Source: Clostridiaceae bacterium (lineage in GTDB: Bacteria > Bacillota > Clostridia > Lachnospirales > Lachnospiraceae). Taken from it: DNA of 64,000 nt. The position numbers and the translations under genes are program-made. Each line of letters begins with the position of its first letter. The stretch's first letter is position 1. The notes under the pieces were generated by a model. It saw only the letters and a program-made list of their open reading frames with translations. It was not told where the DNA came from and ran no database searches. Location of the stretch: positions 124,001 to 188,000 of the forward strand of contig CABJBA010000008.1 of the NCBI GenBank assembly GCA_902363735.1. The letters run 5' to 3'. Positions 52,228 through 62,216 of this stretch are shown in pieces.

Positions 52228-54600
52228 CTACATCACGTCAGCAGCAATCCACATAAAGCGCCCCGGAGGGGTTGTCCACACCTCTCTGTAAGTAGCAATG
52301 TTGGCAGGGGGCCAGTATGGAAGGTCTTCATTTCTCCTAGTCTGAACACCTACAGGCATTTCTCCTACAGTTTCTCCCAGCAAAGCTGTGTACTCCTGTC
52401 CATAGTGATTCCCTTCCCCGTAAATCAGGGACTGGCCAAAGGGATTTTTTCCTAAGGTCCAGTAAAGCTGCTCTCTTCCGATTTCAATTAACTCTGCATC
52501 TTTAAAATACGTTCCTATAATAGAAGCGGCCTTTCCCATGGACAACTGAATGGCCGAATTCCCCCGGTAGGAAAACCAAATAGGAAAGGTTCTGATATAA
52601 TATCCGTCTCCTAAGTCCACGCCCTGCTTGAGCTGTTTGATGTAATTGATTCGTTCTCTTTCATAATCCACCTTGGGATGGACTACATGGAAGGCCTCTC
52701 TGTCGTCAGCCTCAGTGATGTGATGGATTCCCGCAGAAATCATTCCATAGGGGGCAGTATAAGTCTGAAGCCCCTTCAAATACTCTCCATGAAGTCTCAT
52801 GCTCTCTTCCCACAGCGGTTTGTTTTTATGCTCCTTTAAAGCATGGCACACCTCTGACAGACCCATGACAAAGATCTGATCCCTGGCCTGATGAGAAAAA
52901 TGCACGATATGGCTTTTGCTTTCATCCCGGTAGAAAAAGCCCTTCATAGGAAGTTCGTCACCAGTCTCCTGGCAGGAAATTATCTGATCCGCATATTGGG
53001 CAGCACAATCACCAAAATAAGTGTTTCCAGTGATCTTATAAATCCTGGCAGCCGCCCAGGCCGCTGCTGCATAATATTGGGAACGGCTGGAGCCTGCCGT
53101 ATGCTCCAGCAGATGGTCAGGTCCTTCTACTCCCACCTTCTGGAAACGCTCATGGGCAAACTTGAAATCATCCTTAGCCGCATCCACACACTTCCATGCC
53201 AGTTCCTTATCCTGCTCTTCAAAGGCTTCTCCTGCCCCTGCTTCCACAGCAGCAAACACGAAGTTTTCAAAGGAACGGTTGTGAACATCCGCTTTGCAGT
53301 CATCCATATTTCCAATGAGATTGTCGGTCCATCTGCGAATGGCTGAATTAGTAGCCCGGTAGCCGTCGCCGAATCTCATTCTCAGGACAAAATCCAGCCC
53401 CCAGTTAGCCTCCTCCATCATTCTGAGGTAAAGCATCCGGTCGGATTTTTTTATCTTTTGGGCAGATGCGATAACCGAATCCAGAATTTCTGCCGTCTGC
53501 ATGGTTTGCTGGGAAACATCCGCCGCATCATGCCAGCCTCCCGCATACACCAGCTTCACCCCGTTGTGCTCTGCAACCACATCCTGATGACAGGTTCCAT
53601 GGCGGTTAGGAACAGGATAGCCGCACCTCTCACAGTAGAGGAAGTTGATCAGCTTCCACAGGGAACCTTCCAGAATTTCATCTCCTATGGCAAACGGCTC
53701 GCTTACCGTGTTCCCAAACCTTATTTTATAAGTTCCCGGAACTTTTAAATCAGAAAAGTCTAAAACCTTAAACTTTCCCAGGTGATTTTCCACCAGCTTC
53801 ACCGGTCCCCTGTATGCGATTACTTCCAGACCGTTTTCTTCTTTAACAATCTCAAACCCTTCAGCTGAGGTATTGGCAATTGCAGTCTTCTTCCCATTGA
53901 TAAAATAGCCTGTAGTGGAAAATACAACTTCCTCTTCTTCGCACTGCCAGCCATGGACAACTTCCGGCTTTACTTCCTGAAGCTGGATATCACAAAGTTC
54001 AAAGTACATATCGTCTCCGGTGCTCAATTCTTTGCCATAGCGGTGAATATTAAATGAAATTTCTTCAATTGTATCATGGGCAATGGTCTCGATCTCCCAG
54101 GTACATGTATTCCACTCATTGTTCTTCAAATTAATGGCATTAAAACCTTCTCTGGAATAGACATCAGGGATTTTGATTTCCCCGTTGTTGACAAAGCCCA
54201 CCCGTACAATGGGGCTGTGAAGGCCGGGGCATATGGGACGTATCTTAAACCATATCCTGTTTGCCTTTTTTAAGTCCAGCCTTTTTACATTCAGCTTTGC
54301 AATATAGCTTCCAAAAGTAGCATAAAGCCCTGCTGACGCATCATTTGCCCGAACTTCATTATCCGGCCAGTGATCTGCCCGGGACTTAGTCTCCAGGCAC
54401 AGTATACCCTCTTCCCTTACTTGGGCCTCTCCCTCTCCCTCAAAGCTCCACGGCTCCAGGCTGGTTCCATCCCACAAACTTACAGAAGACATAACCGGCT
54501 TTTTTAAATTATAGGTTTCCATGCTTTTATTGTGCTCCGGCTTTAAGGGGTAATGTATATATAGTGATTCTATTAGATTATCCTTCAATTGACTATCCAT
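52228..54600 (-). CDS. Glycoside hydrolase family 9-like protein, cytoplasmic
   Basis: A 790-residue enzyme. An N-terminal beta region (about 1-210) precedes a CelD-type Ig-like domain (GYFINGKKTAIANTSAEGF), then the (alpha/alpha)6 barrel with catalytic Asp pair in GGWHDAADVS and a late Glu in TYREVWTTP; TLGKNPFGQSLIYGEGNHYG is the usual GH9 C-terminal block, broken here as TLGKNPFGQS. No signal peptide, so it acts on imported oligosaccharides. Cytosolic GH9 with this layout include exo-beta-glucosaminidases and cellodextrin hydrolases; specificity is open. It sits between RidA and oppA. Confidence 0.82.
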   Translation of the reverse strand: MDSQLKDNLIESLYIHYPLKPEHNKSMETYNLKKPVMSSVSLWDGTSLEPWSFEGEGEAQVREEGILCLETKSRADHWPDNEVRANDASAGLYATFGSYIAKLNVKRLDLKKANRIWFKIRPICPGLHSPIVRVGFVNNGEIKIPDVYSREGFNAINLKNNEWNTCTWEIETIAHDTIEEISFNIHRYGKELSTGDDMYFELCDIQLQEVKPEVVHGWQCEEEEVVFSTTGYFINGKKTAIANTSAEGFEIVKEENGLEVIAYRGPVKLVENHLGKFKVLDFSDLKVPGTYKIRFGNTVSEPFAIGDEILEGSLWKLINFLYCERCGYPVPNRHGTCHQDVVAEHNGVKLVYAGGWHDAADVSQQTMQTAEILDSVIASAQKIKKSDRMLYLRMMEEANWGLDFVLRMRFGDGYRATNSAIRRWTDNLIGNMDDCKADVHNRSFENFVFAAVEAGAGEAFEEQDKELAWKCVDAAKDDFKFAHERFQKVGVEGPDHLLEHTAGSSRSQYYAAAAWAAARIYKITGNTYFGDCAAQYADQIISCQETGDELPMKGFFYRDESKSHIVHFSHQARDQIFVMGLSEVCHALKEHKNKPLWEESMRLHGEYLKGLQTYTAPYGMISAGIHHITEADDREAFHVVHPKVDYERERINYIKQLKQGVDLGDGYYIRTFPIWFSYRGNSAIQLSMGKAASIIGTYFKDAELIEIGREQLYWTLGKNPFGQSLIYGEGNHYGQEYTALLGETVGEMPVGVQTRRNEDLPYWPPANIATYREVWTTPPGRFMWIAADVM

Positions 54601-54619
54601 GTTTGTCCCTCACCTGACA

Positions 54620-55081
54620 TTATTTTTGGATCTCAAAAATAGCTTCTGTTTCAACAGGAATGTTGCCGGGCAGCACATTGACGCCTATGGCAGAACGGGC
54701 CGGGAGGCATTCCTGCCCGAAAAGCTCTGCCAGCAGCTCGCTTCCGCCGTTTGCCACTGAAGGCTGCTCGTAAAAATCTTCGGTGCTTGCCACAAAGGTG
54801 AGGATTTTAACACCCTTTTTTACCTTGTTCAAATCTCCGATCTTATCCTGCAATACCGCCAGCACATTGAGCATGGCATTTCTGGAAAGCGTCTTTCCTT
54901 CCTCGGTTGTGAAGTCCTTTCCCAGCTTTCCGGAAATTTTCCCTTCTCCGACTACAGGGCCGCAGCCGGATATATACACCATGTTATCTCCAAACTCCTG
55001 ACAGGGGGAGTATGCTCCTCCTTTAGGTGGCGCTGCCGGGATCTCTAAATTCAGTTCCTTTAATTTTTCATATACATTCAT
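54620..55081 (-). CDS. RidA-family enamine/imine deaminase
   Basis: A 153-residue Rid protein of the longer type. The key Arg is in ARSAIGVNVLP and the conserved Glu in VETEAIFEI; the N-terminal PPKGGAYSP block is present. RidA proteins hydrolyse reactive 2-aminoacrylate and similar imines released by PLP dehydratases. It lies next to an N-acyl-D-amino-acid deacylase and a D-threonine-aldolase-like PLP enzyme, a context that fits removal of such products. Confidence 0.9.
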   Translation of the reverse strand: MNVYEKLKELNLEIPAAPPKGGAYSPCQEFGDNMVYISGCGPVVGEGKISGKLGKDFTTEEGKTLSRNAMLNVLAVLQDKIGDLNKVKKGVKILTFVASTEDFYEQPSVANGGSELLAELFGQECLPARSAIGVNVLPGNIPVETEAIFEIQK

Positions 55082-55108
55082 GTTTGTTTCCTTCTTTCCT
55101 TTTGATTA

Positions 55109-56716
55109 TTATAAGCTCTTTCTTAAGAGTTTTCCTCTTCTGCCATCTATAAGGACCCCATTTTCAAAGGCCGTTTCTCCTCCTATGAGAACCAGCTCCA
55201 TCCCCGTACAAAGATCATGCTTTCCCATATAATCCGCATGATCCAGGAAGGTTTCCTGCTTAAAAACCAGAACATCGGCCTGATATCCTTCTTTTAAAAA
55301 CCCCCGGTCTTTCATTCCCATCCGGCTGGCCGGCAGACCGGTCATCTTGTAGATGGCCTGTTCAAAGGGCAGTACACGGCGTTTTAAAACAAAATCATTT
55401 AAAAACCTGGCTGTCGTTCCAAGGAGGCGGGGATGGGCATTTTTTCCGTCACCTCCGTAAAGGGAATCTGAAATCAGCATGGTAAAGGGAAGCCGGGCCA
55501 CAGTATCCACATCCTCCTGAGACATGCTCAGTACAATAATTCCCACCTTTCCCTTTTCTTCTGCAATTAAATCTGCAGCCAGGTCCGAAGGTTCTTCATA
55601 GCCCAGCGTTTCTGCCAGTGCGCCGATTGTCTGTCCCTGCATGAACCCGTTTTTCTCCAGATTAACAGAGCTGACTAAAATCCTGTTCCAGCCAATACTT
55701 TGAGCCATATTATCCCAGCCCTGGTGGGCCTTGTTAAGTTCTGACCGCAGATATTCCTTTCCCTCCGGCTTTGACAGGCTATTTACCAACGCCTCTATGG
55801 AATCCTCCATTACAGTAGGCGGAAGAAGGGACTGCAGGGTGGTGGAACCTCCGTCATAGGGATAAAAGTCTGCTGTCACATCCTGGCCTTTTTTTCTTGC
55901 CTTTTCAATTTTGTCAATAGCTTCAAAAATTTTCTGGTTCCAGTTTCTGATTCCCGTAGCTTTTAAATGGCTGATATTTAAGGAAACTCCGCCTCTGGCC
56001 GCCACGTCAATGACTTCCTCCACTGATTCCACCAGACTGTCTCCTTCTCCTCTGATATGGGTGCAGACCAGTCCTCCTTTGCCGGAAGCAGCTCTTACCA
56101 CTGCTGCAAGTTCTTCCTTATTAGAGTAGCATTCCGGCTGGTACATGATTCCCAGGGTGACTCCAAAGGCTCCCTGTTCCAGCCCGCTTTTTACATATTC
56201 CTGAGCCTTAGCCAGCTCATCTTCTGTATATGCCTTGTTTCCAAAACCTTTTAAAGCCACCTTAATGCTGTCCGACGCAGCAAAGAACCCCATATTAATG
56301 GGAAGATCCGCCCCATCCAGCGCATTACAGTAATCCTCATAAGTTTCAAAAACCAGATCCTCAGGCACCTTTCCAATAACAGGCTCCAGATAATCATACA
56401 AATCCTTTCGCCACTCTGGTACCGAGGGCACAGGTGCAAGACCGCAATTTCCCACAAATGTGGTAGTGATGCCCTGGGCCAGCTCAATTTCCCCAAAATG
56501 GGGGTGGATAAAGGGAGCGATGTCACAATGGCGGTGAATGTCCACAAAGCCCGGTGTCACTGCCTTTCCTGACGCATCAATTTCCCGGGCGCCTTTCTTC
56601 TCAATGCCAGAGGCAATTTTTGTGATTTTTCCATCCTCTATGAGAATATCCCCTTCAAATCCGGCTGCTCCGCTTCCGTCATATATCTTCCCATGTTTGA
56701 TCAGAGTACAGGTCAT
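55109..56716 (-). CDS. N-acyl-D-amino-acid deacylase (D-aminoacylase), amidohydrolase family
   Basis: A 535-residue TIM-barrel metal hydrolase. Metal-site blocks: GFVDIHRHCD (HxH), VGNCGLAP with the bridging Cys typical of D-aminoacylases, LNISHLKATG and CTHIRGEGD, and LISDSLYGG. It releases a D-amino acid from N-acyl or similar conjugates in the cytosol. The ATG at 56714-56716 overlaps the stop of the D-threonine-aldolase-like gene and has AGGGGG upstream, so the two are co-translated. Confidence 0.9.
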   Translation of the reverse strand: MTCTLIKHGKIYDGSGAAGFEGDILIEDGKITKIASGIEKKGAREIDASGKAVTPGFVDIHRHCDIAPFIHPHFGEIELAQGITTTFVGNCGLAPVPSVPEWRKDLYDYLEPVIGKVPEDLVFETYEDYCNALDGADLPINMGFFAASDSIKVALKGFGNKAYTEDELAKAQEYVKSGLEQGAFGVTLGIMYQPECYSNKEELAAVVRAASGKGGLVCTHIRGEGDSLVESVEEVIDVAARGGVSLNISHLKATGIRNWNQKIFEAIDKIEKARKKGQDVTADFYPYDGGSTTLQSLLPPTVMEDSIEALVNSLSKPEGKEYLRSELNKAHQGWDNMAQSIGWNRILVSSVNLEKNGFMQGQTIGALAETLGYEEPSDLAADLIAEEKGKVGIIVLSMSQEDVDTVARLPFTMLISDSLYGGDGKNAHPRLLGTTARFLNDFVLKRRVLPFEQAIYKMTGLPASRMGMKDRGFLKEGYQADVLVFKQETFLDHADYMGKHDLCTGMELVLIGGETAFENGVLIDGRRGKLLRKSL

Positions 56717-57834
56717 ACAAGCATCCCCCTTGCATCTACTTTTTGTTTTCTGAGAGAACCATGTTCCAGGAGATAAACCGTGTTCTGCATATTCACAGCT
56801 GTACACACATGGATGGGAATCAGGGACAGCACTTCTCCCGCCTTGAGCCCGTGGCTGCCATTTGAAGCAGTGACAATGCCGTGTTCTTCGTTCATCCGTG
56901 ACAGTTTAAGGTTGTCATCCCCCTCCACCACCGCGTATCCGGGATAGTAAAAGGGCGGCTGTCCCGGAGCCACATCCGTTGGAAAGCACTTGGTTCCTCC
57001 GTCTATCACCGCATATTCCTCATGCTGGCAGCTGACTACAGTTGCATAAAACCGGACTGCGATTTCACTGATTTCAGCCACCTTTTCCTTAGTCAGCATA
57101 AAGTCATCAAAAATATAGGTTCCCGGCCTGATTTCATTTACCATTCCTGTCCTGGCCACCTGGAGGCCTGTTGGGGAGGAACCGGCACTGATGTCCTGTA
57201 TTTCCACTCCCGCCGCCTTTAAAAGTCCGGCTGTTTCAGCCATCATCTTTCCCTCTTCCTCCGCAGCAAGCTGATTATCCTCCGTAGGCTTTCCCGATAG
57301 AATCAGGCTTTTAAAGGTGAAAATGCCGGTCAGGTTCAAGTGCTTCATTTCTTTCACTGCAAGAGCCAGCTCTGCGGCCCTGTCCATAGGCACTCCTGTG
57401 CGCCCGGCTCCGGTGTCGATTTCCATGCGGACTTCCAGCATTATATCATGGACAGAGGCTGCCTGTTCCAGCACCTCTGCTCCTTCTAAGCTGTCAATAG
57501 CCAGAATCAGCCGTTTGATTTTTTTTGCCAGGGCAATGGCCCTTTGAATCCGGAAATCTCCGATCATAGGGTATGCGATAAAAATATCATCCATGCCGCC
57601 CTCAGCCATTACCTGGGCCTCGCTTACCTTGGCGCAGGTGATTCCCGCGGCTCCTTCTTCTGTCTGCATTTTGGCAAACAGCGGCATTTTATGGGTTTTA
57701 ATATGGGGACGAAGACGGCAGCCCGCCTTATCCGCCCCTTCCTGCATCCGCCTTATATTTTCCTTTGCCAAATCCACGTCAATGACAAGACAGGGCGTTT
57801 CCAACTGTTTTATCTGTTCCTGAGTCAGTTTCAT
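56713..57834 (-). CDS. D-threonine aldolase / D-serine dehydratase-like PLP enzyme
   Basis: A 373-residue fold-III PLP enzyme. The PLP lysine lies in RPHIKTHKMP; a metal site of the family appears near the C-terminus in PIHVCTAVN (His and Cys). IDTGAGRTGV and SAGSSPTG complete the PLP cradle. It should cleave D-threonine/D-beta-hydroxy amino acids or dehydrate D-serine; the RidA gene nearby favours an imine-forming reaction. It is 18 bp after the GH2 gene. Confidence 0.88.
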   Translation of the reverse strand: MKLTQEQIKQLETPCLVIDVDLAKENIRRMQEGADKAGCRLRPHIKTHKMPLFAKMQTEEGAAGITCAKVSEAQVMAEGGMDDIFIAYPMIGDFRIQRAIALAKKIKRLILAIDSLEGAEVLEQAASVHDIMLEVRMEIDTGAGRTGVPMDRAAELALAVKEMKHLNLTGIFTFKSLILSGKPTEDNQLAAEEEGKMMAETAGLLKAAGVEIQDISAGSSPTGLQVARTGMVNEIRPGTYIFDDFMLTKEKVAEISEIAVRFYATVVSCQHEEYAVIDGGTKCFPTDVAPGQPPFYYPGYAVVEGDDNLKLSRMNEEHGIVTASNGSHGLKAGEVLSLIPIHVCTAVNMQNTVYLLEHGSLRKQKVDARGMLV

Positions 57835-57852
57835 GTTTTATCTCTTCCTTTC

Positions 57853-60360
57853 TCATCTGCTGTAACTGTCAGCTACGCTGCGGATTACCAGGTTTTCCCT
57901 TAATAAGTCCACTGAAACAGGGTTTTTGAACTCATTTTTATTAATGCAGACCGTAATCCCCGACCGTGATGTGATATCAAAAAAGTTGTCAGAAAACACA
58001 ACATCATAATTCTTTAAATATAGTTCCGCATACTGACAGAAGCTGGAGGACTTTACTGTAATACAGAAGCTTTCCTCTGTTTCTGAAATATCAGTATCAT
58101 AAGCCAGGGCTTTAAAATCAAAATGCTTTGGCTTTACAAACAAAACCGTCCGTTCCTGAACCAGTTCCCCTCCCTGGTATAAGCGGAATGCGGAAAAGAT
58201 GGAAGAACGGATTTCCTCCCGGTCCGTCCACTGGGAAAAATCAGCTTCTGCAGCTTTGAATACGGACAGTGGGGGGATAATTCCTTCTGCTGTTTCCTTC
58301 TTTAACACATGAAAATCATGATCCTGGAGCAGAATTTCCATCCTCCACTCCTGCTGTTCTCTTGTATCGTTATGAACGTAATAGGACACACGCGGAGACA
58401 TCTCCTCTTCTTCCCCAATGGAAATGGTAAGGGGGCTGTAAAATCGTTTTGCCCCGTAATGGAGAGCCTTCCAGCGGCCATAGTAATCAATACTGGCCCA
58501 GGATGCTACAGGCCAGCAGTCATTAAGCTGCCAGTAAAGCGAGCCCATGCACTGTCCCCGTTTCCTTCTCCAATGTCCCACGCCGTACTCAATGGCCTTT
58601 AGCTGGAGAATCTGGGATATGTATGCCAGGGAATCCGTATCTTTGGGATAAAGGAAGTAATCAGCGATATAATTTAATATTTTTCCGTTTGCGGCAGGGT
58701 TTTTCTGGTGAGATTCCATTACCCTGCTGAAAATATTCCGGTCTTCCTTCAGGGTAAAGGACGCTATGGTTTTGCTGTGGGGAAAGGACTGAAATCCATA
58801 CTCTGAACAAAAGCTGAAATCTCCATATTCGGTAAAGGGCTTTCCTGAATGCCATACTTCCCAGTAATGCTGATCCCCTCTGTTCATTGCATTGGGGCTG
58901 TCAAAGGCTCCCCCTGAAGATGGGGAGGAAGGCCAGAAAAAGGTCACGTCATCACAGGACTTTATAACCTTGGGAAGAATATATTCAAATATCTTAATAT
59001 AATCTGCCTTATATCTGGGATGGTGGCCTTTGATTCTGGCCCACTCATCTCCCCAGCCCCATTCCATTTCATTGTTTCCGCACCATAGGGCCAGACAGGG
59101 ATGGTTTCTTAAACGGCGGACATTGTCCTTGGTTTCTTCCACAATATTTTCTTCAAAATGGTCATTTAGAGCATAGACATTACACCCAAACATCAAATCC
59201 TGCCAGACTAAAATTCCTTTTTCATCGCATTTATCATAGAAATAATCATCCGGGTAATAGCCTCCGCCCCAGACCCGTAAACAGTTAAAATTAGCAGCAG
59301 CACAGTCCTCGATCAGGCGCTCCGTCCGCTCTTTTGTCACTCTGGTAAAAATACTGTCCTCCGGAATATAATTGGCTCCCATGGCAAAAATCTTTACCCC
59401 GTTGACCGTAATGGCAAATTCATTTCCATATTCATTTTCATCTGTGCTTACGGTTACGGTCCTCAGGCCAATTCTGTATTCACAGCTGTCATAGGTGACT
59501 TCTGCATGATCAAGCAGAAATACACTCACCTTATACAAAGGCTGGTCTCCCAAGCCGTTGGGCCACCACAGGCGGGGATTATGGATAATTTCCTCCGTTT
59601 GTACCTCTTTACTGTCTTGAATCTTTTCTGAAATAAGAACGCCTTCCGGGTCCCTGATTTCCACTTTTGTAAACCACTTCTGCCCTGTTTTCACTTTATC
59701 AGACAGTGTCTTTATCTTTATCTCAAAATGCAGCATTACCCTTCCGGCCTCTTCATGATTCTGGCGAATGCGCACGTCCTCCAGCTTTGCACCGCTGGAA
59801 TATTCCAGGGCAATGTTACGAAAAATCCCCATATCAGGAAGTTGGGGGCCCCAGTCCCAGCCAAACATATAATGAGCTTTGCGTAGAGCCCCATTTCCCC
59901 GGATGCAGCCGGTTGAAGCATAAAAGATATCATTTTGGGCATTTTCTTTTCTCACAAAATCCAGTGGGGAATGAAAGAAGACCTCAATTTTGTTTTCTCC
60001 CGGATGCAGGTACTCCTTAACTGGAAAACGGTATGTTCTGTGCATATCATCCGTCTCTGCCACCAGCCTGTCATTGATGCAGACAGAAGCAATGGTATCA
60101 ATTCCATGACATACAAGTTCCACCAAATCTGACTGCAAATCCTCCCCTGACACCCGGAAACTTCTCTTATATGTATAATTATTTCCCATCAACTCCCGGA
60201 CACCGTACTCATTGCATCTCCAGTAAGGGTCTTCTATCAGCTTCTGCTCCAGCATGTGACTGATCACAGTTCCCGGAACCAGCCCTTTATAAACAAAGCC
60301 GAAACCGTCACCCTCCCGCCTCCACTGCCAAATGCCATTTAAAGACTGTATGTTACCCAT
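57853..60360 (-). CDS. Beta-mannosidase-type glycoside hydrolase family 2
   Basis: An 835-residue GH2 enzyme: sugar-binding jelly roll (1-190), Ig-like sandwich, TIM barrel (about 310-640) and C-terminal beta domains. Acid/base Glu431 lies in CGNNEMEWG and nucleophile Glu520 in SEYGFQS; RVWGGGYYPDDYFYD is the typical beta-mannosidase block. No signal peptide: it hydrolyses imported beta-mannosides (or a related glycoside) in the cytosol. It directly follows the sugar ABC permease genes. Confidence 0.92.
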   Translation of the reverse strand: MGNIQSLNGIWQWRREGDGFGFVYKGLVPGTVISHMLEQKLIEDPYWRCNEYGVRELMGNNYTYKRSFRVSGEDLQSDLVELVCHGIDTIASVCINDRLVAETDDMHRTYRFPVKEYLHPGENKIEVFFHSPLDFVRKENAQNDIFYASTGCIRGNGALRKAHYMFGWDWGPQLPDMGIFRNIALEYSSGAKLEDVRIRQNHEEAGRVMLHFEIKIKTLSDKVKTGQKWFTKVEIRDPEGVLISEKIQDSKEVQTEEIIHNPRLWWPNGLGDQPLYKVSVFLLDHAEVTYDSCEYRIGLRTVTVSTDENEYGNEFAITVNGVKIFAMGANYIPEDSIFTRVTKERTERLIEDCAAANFNCLRVWGGGYYPDDYFYDKCDEKGILVWQDLMFGCNVYALNDHFEENIVEETKDNVRRLRNHPCLALWCGNNEMEWGWGDEWARIKGHHPRYKADYIKIFEYILPKVIKSCDDVTFFWPSSPSSGGAFDSPNAMNRGDQHYWEVWHSGKPFTEYGDFSFCSEYGFQSFPHSKTIASFTLKEDRNIFSRVMESHQKNPAANGKILNYIADYFLYPKDTDSLAYISQILQLKAIEYGVGHWRRKRGQCMGSLYWQLNDCWPVASWASIDYYGRWKALHYGAKRFYSPLTISIGEEEEMSPRVSYYVHNDTREQQEWRMEILLQDHDFHVLKKETAEGIIPPLSVFKAAEADFSQWTDREEIRSSIFSAFRLYQGGELVQERTVLFVKPKHFDFKALAYDTDISETEESFCITVKSSSFCQYAELYLKNYDVVFSDNFFDITSRSGITVCINKNEFKNPVSVDLLRENLVIRSVADSYSR

Positions 60361-60375
60361 GCGTTTTGCCTCCTG

Positions 60376-61200
60376 TTATGCCTTTAATCCGCTGGTTGCA
60401 ATTCCTTCAACAAAGTTTCTCTGAAAAATGGCAAAGCAGATAATCACCGGAAGTACAAATACAACCGCTGCTGCCATAAGCCTTGACCAGTCTATGGAAT
60501 ACTCACTCATATACTGCTGCAATCCCAGGGAAAGTGTATACATATTAGGTTTTGTAATGAAAATCAGGGGATAGAGATAATCACTCCATGCGTCCAAAAA
60601 TGCATAGATTCCGATTGTGGTCAGCACCGGCTTGCAAAGAGGCAGCGAAATCTTATAATAACGCTGAAACTCCGTAGCCCCGTCAATTTCTCCCGCCTCA
60701 ATTAAGCTGTTTGGAATTCCAGCAAAAAACTGCCGGACAATGACGATATAATATGCCTTTCCAAAAAATGCAGGCAGAATCAGAGGGATATAAGTGCTGG
60801 TCAGCCCAAGTCTGGAATAAATTTTATACATAGGAACCATGGTTACTGTAATGGGAATCATCATGGTCGCCATGACCAGACCGGAAATAATATCTGCTCC
60901 TTTCCACTTGATCTTTGCCAGAGAATAAGCAATCAGGGGAGTGACCAAAAGCTGTCCCACAAGAGAAATGGCTGTTATAAACACCGTATTGCCCATATAC
61001 CGGAAATATGGAATTGCTGCAAATGCTGCCGGATAGTTGTCTGTCACCCACTGCCGCGGAAATACTTTTACAGGAATGGTAAAGGCATCGCTGTTGGTTT
61101 TAAAAGAAGTGAGCACCATTACCATAAAGGGGGATATGAAAATCAAAGCCAGTACAGCAACCAGGGCAAAAAACAAAATCCTGCCTAAACTCTTCTTCAT
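60376..61200 (-). CDS. Sugar ABC transporter permease, MalG-like
   Basis: A 274-residue permease with six helices and coupling loop EAGEIDGATEFQRYYKISLPLCKP. GAGGTG before ATG. It pairs with the MalF-like protein 2 bp upstream; the ATPase (usually a shared MsmK-type) is not in the window. Confidence 0.93.
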   Translation of the reverse strand: MKKSLGRILFFALVAVLALIFISPFMVMVLTSFKTNSDAFTIPVKVFPRQWVTDNYPAAFAAIPYFRYMGNTVFITAISLVGQLLVTPLIAYSLAKIKWKGADIISGLVMATMMIPITVTMVPMYKIYSRLGLTSTYIPLILPAFFGKAYYIVIVRQFFAGIPNSLIEAGEIDGATEFQRYYKISLPLCKPVLTTIGIYAFLDAWSDYLYPLIFITKPNMYTLSLGLQQYMSEYSIDWSRLMAAAVVFVLPVIICFAIFQRNFVEGIATSGLKA

Positions 61201-61202
61201 GG

Positions 61203-62126
61203 TTATTCACCTCCTGCATCTTCTGTTGCTTTTTTAGTTACCTTGGTCATAATAACAGTTAAAATTGCAACAAGAACAAATAAAACCCATGCCATTGCCG
61301 TAGCCTTACCCATTTTTAAATATGTAAACGCATTGTGAAACACGTACAAAGGATACATGAGAATGGAGTTCTCAGGGCCGCCTGCCGCACTTCCGCCCTT
61401 TACCCCTGCATTTGCACTGATAATAATGTAAGCCTGCTGGAAATACTGGAACGCATTAATCAGGCTTAAGATGGCCTGATAGACCAAAACGTGGGCAATG
61501 CATGGAATCGTAATATGTAAAAACCTCTGGATTTTGCCGGCACCATCAATTTCCGCCGATTCATAATAGCTTCTGGGAACAGACTGGAGAGCGGACATGC
61601 ATACCAGCATCATGGTTCCTGTGTTCCAGGTTCCCATGAGCACCAAAGCCCACTTTGTATAGCGGGCATCCATCAGCCAGGTCGGGCCGCTGATACCAAA
61701 CCAGCTTAATACATTGTTGATATAGCCGTATGTGGGGTCAAACATCCAGATCCATACCATTGTGGCCGCAACCATAGGAATGACGGAAGGGAGGAAAAAC
61801 GCCGTCCTGACAAATCCCCTTCCTTTAAATTTCCCGCATACAATGCTGGCCAGAAGAAGGGCCACTGTTAAATTAACAGGCATGGATACAAAGGCCATAA
61901 ATAAAGTATTCCCCAGGCTTTTCCACACCAGAGGATCGGCAAAAATGTCTTTAAAGTTATCAAGCCCCACCCATCGGGGCGCCGTTACCGCATTAAATTT
62001 TGTAAAGCTGTAATACAGGGAGCTTACTAACGGATATACGCTAAAAGCCAAGAACCCCAGAATCCACGGGGAAGAAAACAACAGCCCGTTGATAAAGTTC
62101 CGCTGTGCCTTATTTCGTCCTTTCAT
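61203..62126 (-). CDS. Sugar ABC transporter permease, MalF-like
   Basis: A 307-residue permease: FSPWILGFLAFSVYPL, PRWVGLDNFKDIF and coupling loop ESAEIDGAGKIQRFLHITIPC. It forms the channel heterodimer with the MalG-like protein. A 90-bp gap with a nested hairpin (about 62158-62192) separates it from the binding-protein gene. Confidence 0.93.
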   Translation of the reverse strand: MKGRNKAQRNFINGLLFSSPWILGFLAFSVYPLVSSLYYSFTKFNAVTAPRWVGLDNFKDIFADPLVWKSLGNTLFMAFVSMPVNLTVALLLASIVCGKFKGRGFVRTAFFLPSVIPMVAATMVWIWMFDPTYGYINNVLSWFGISGPTWLMDARYTKWALVLMGTWNTGTMMLVCMSALQSVPRSYYESAEIDGAGKIQRFLHITIPCIAHVLVYQAILSLINAFQYFQQAYIIISANAGVKGGSAAGGPENSILMYPLYVFHNAFTYLKMGKATAMAWVLFVLVAILTVIMTKVTKKATEDAGGE

Positions 62127-62216
62127 TCCTTTGTCCCCTCTCCAATATTAAGATAGAGGCACTGCAAGATGCAGATTTCTGCTTACAGCGCCCCCGTTTT
62201 ATGAATTTTCCAGTTG

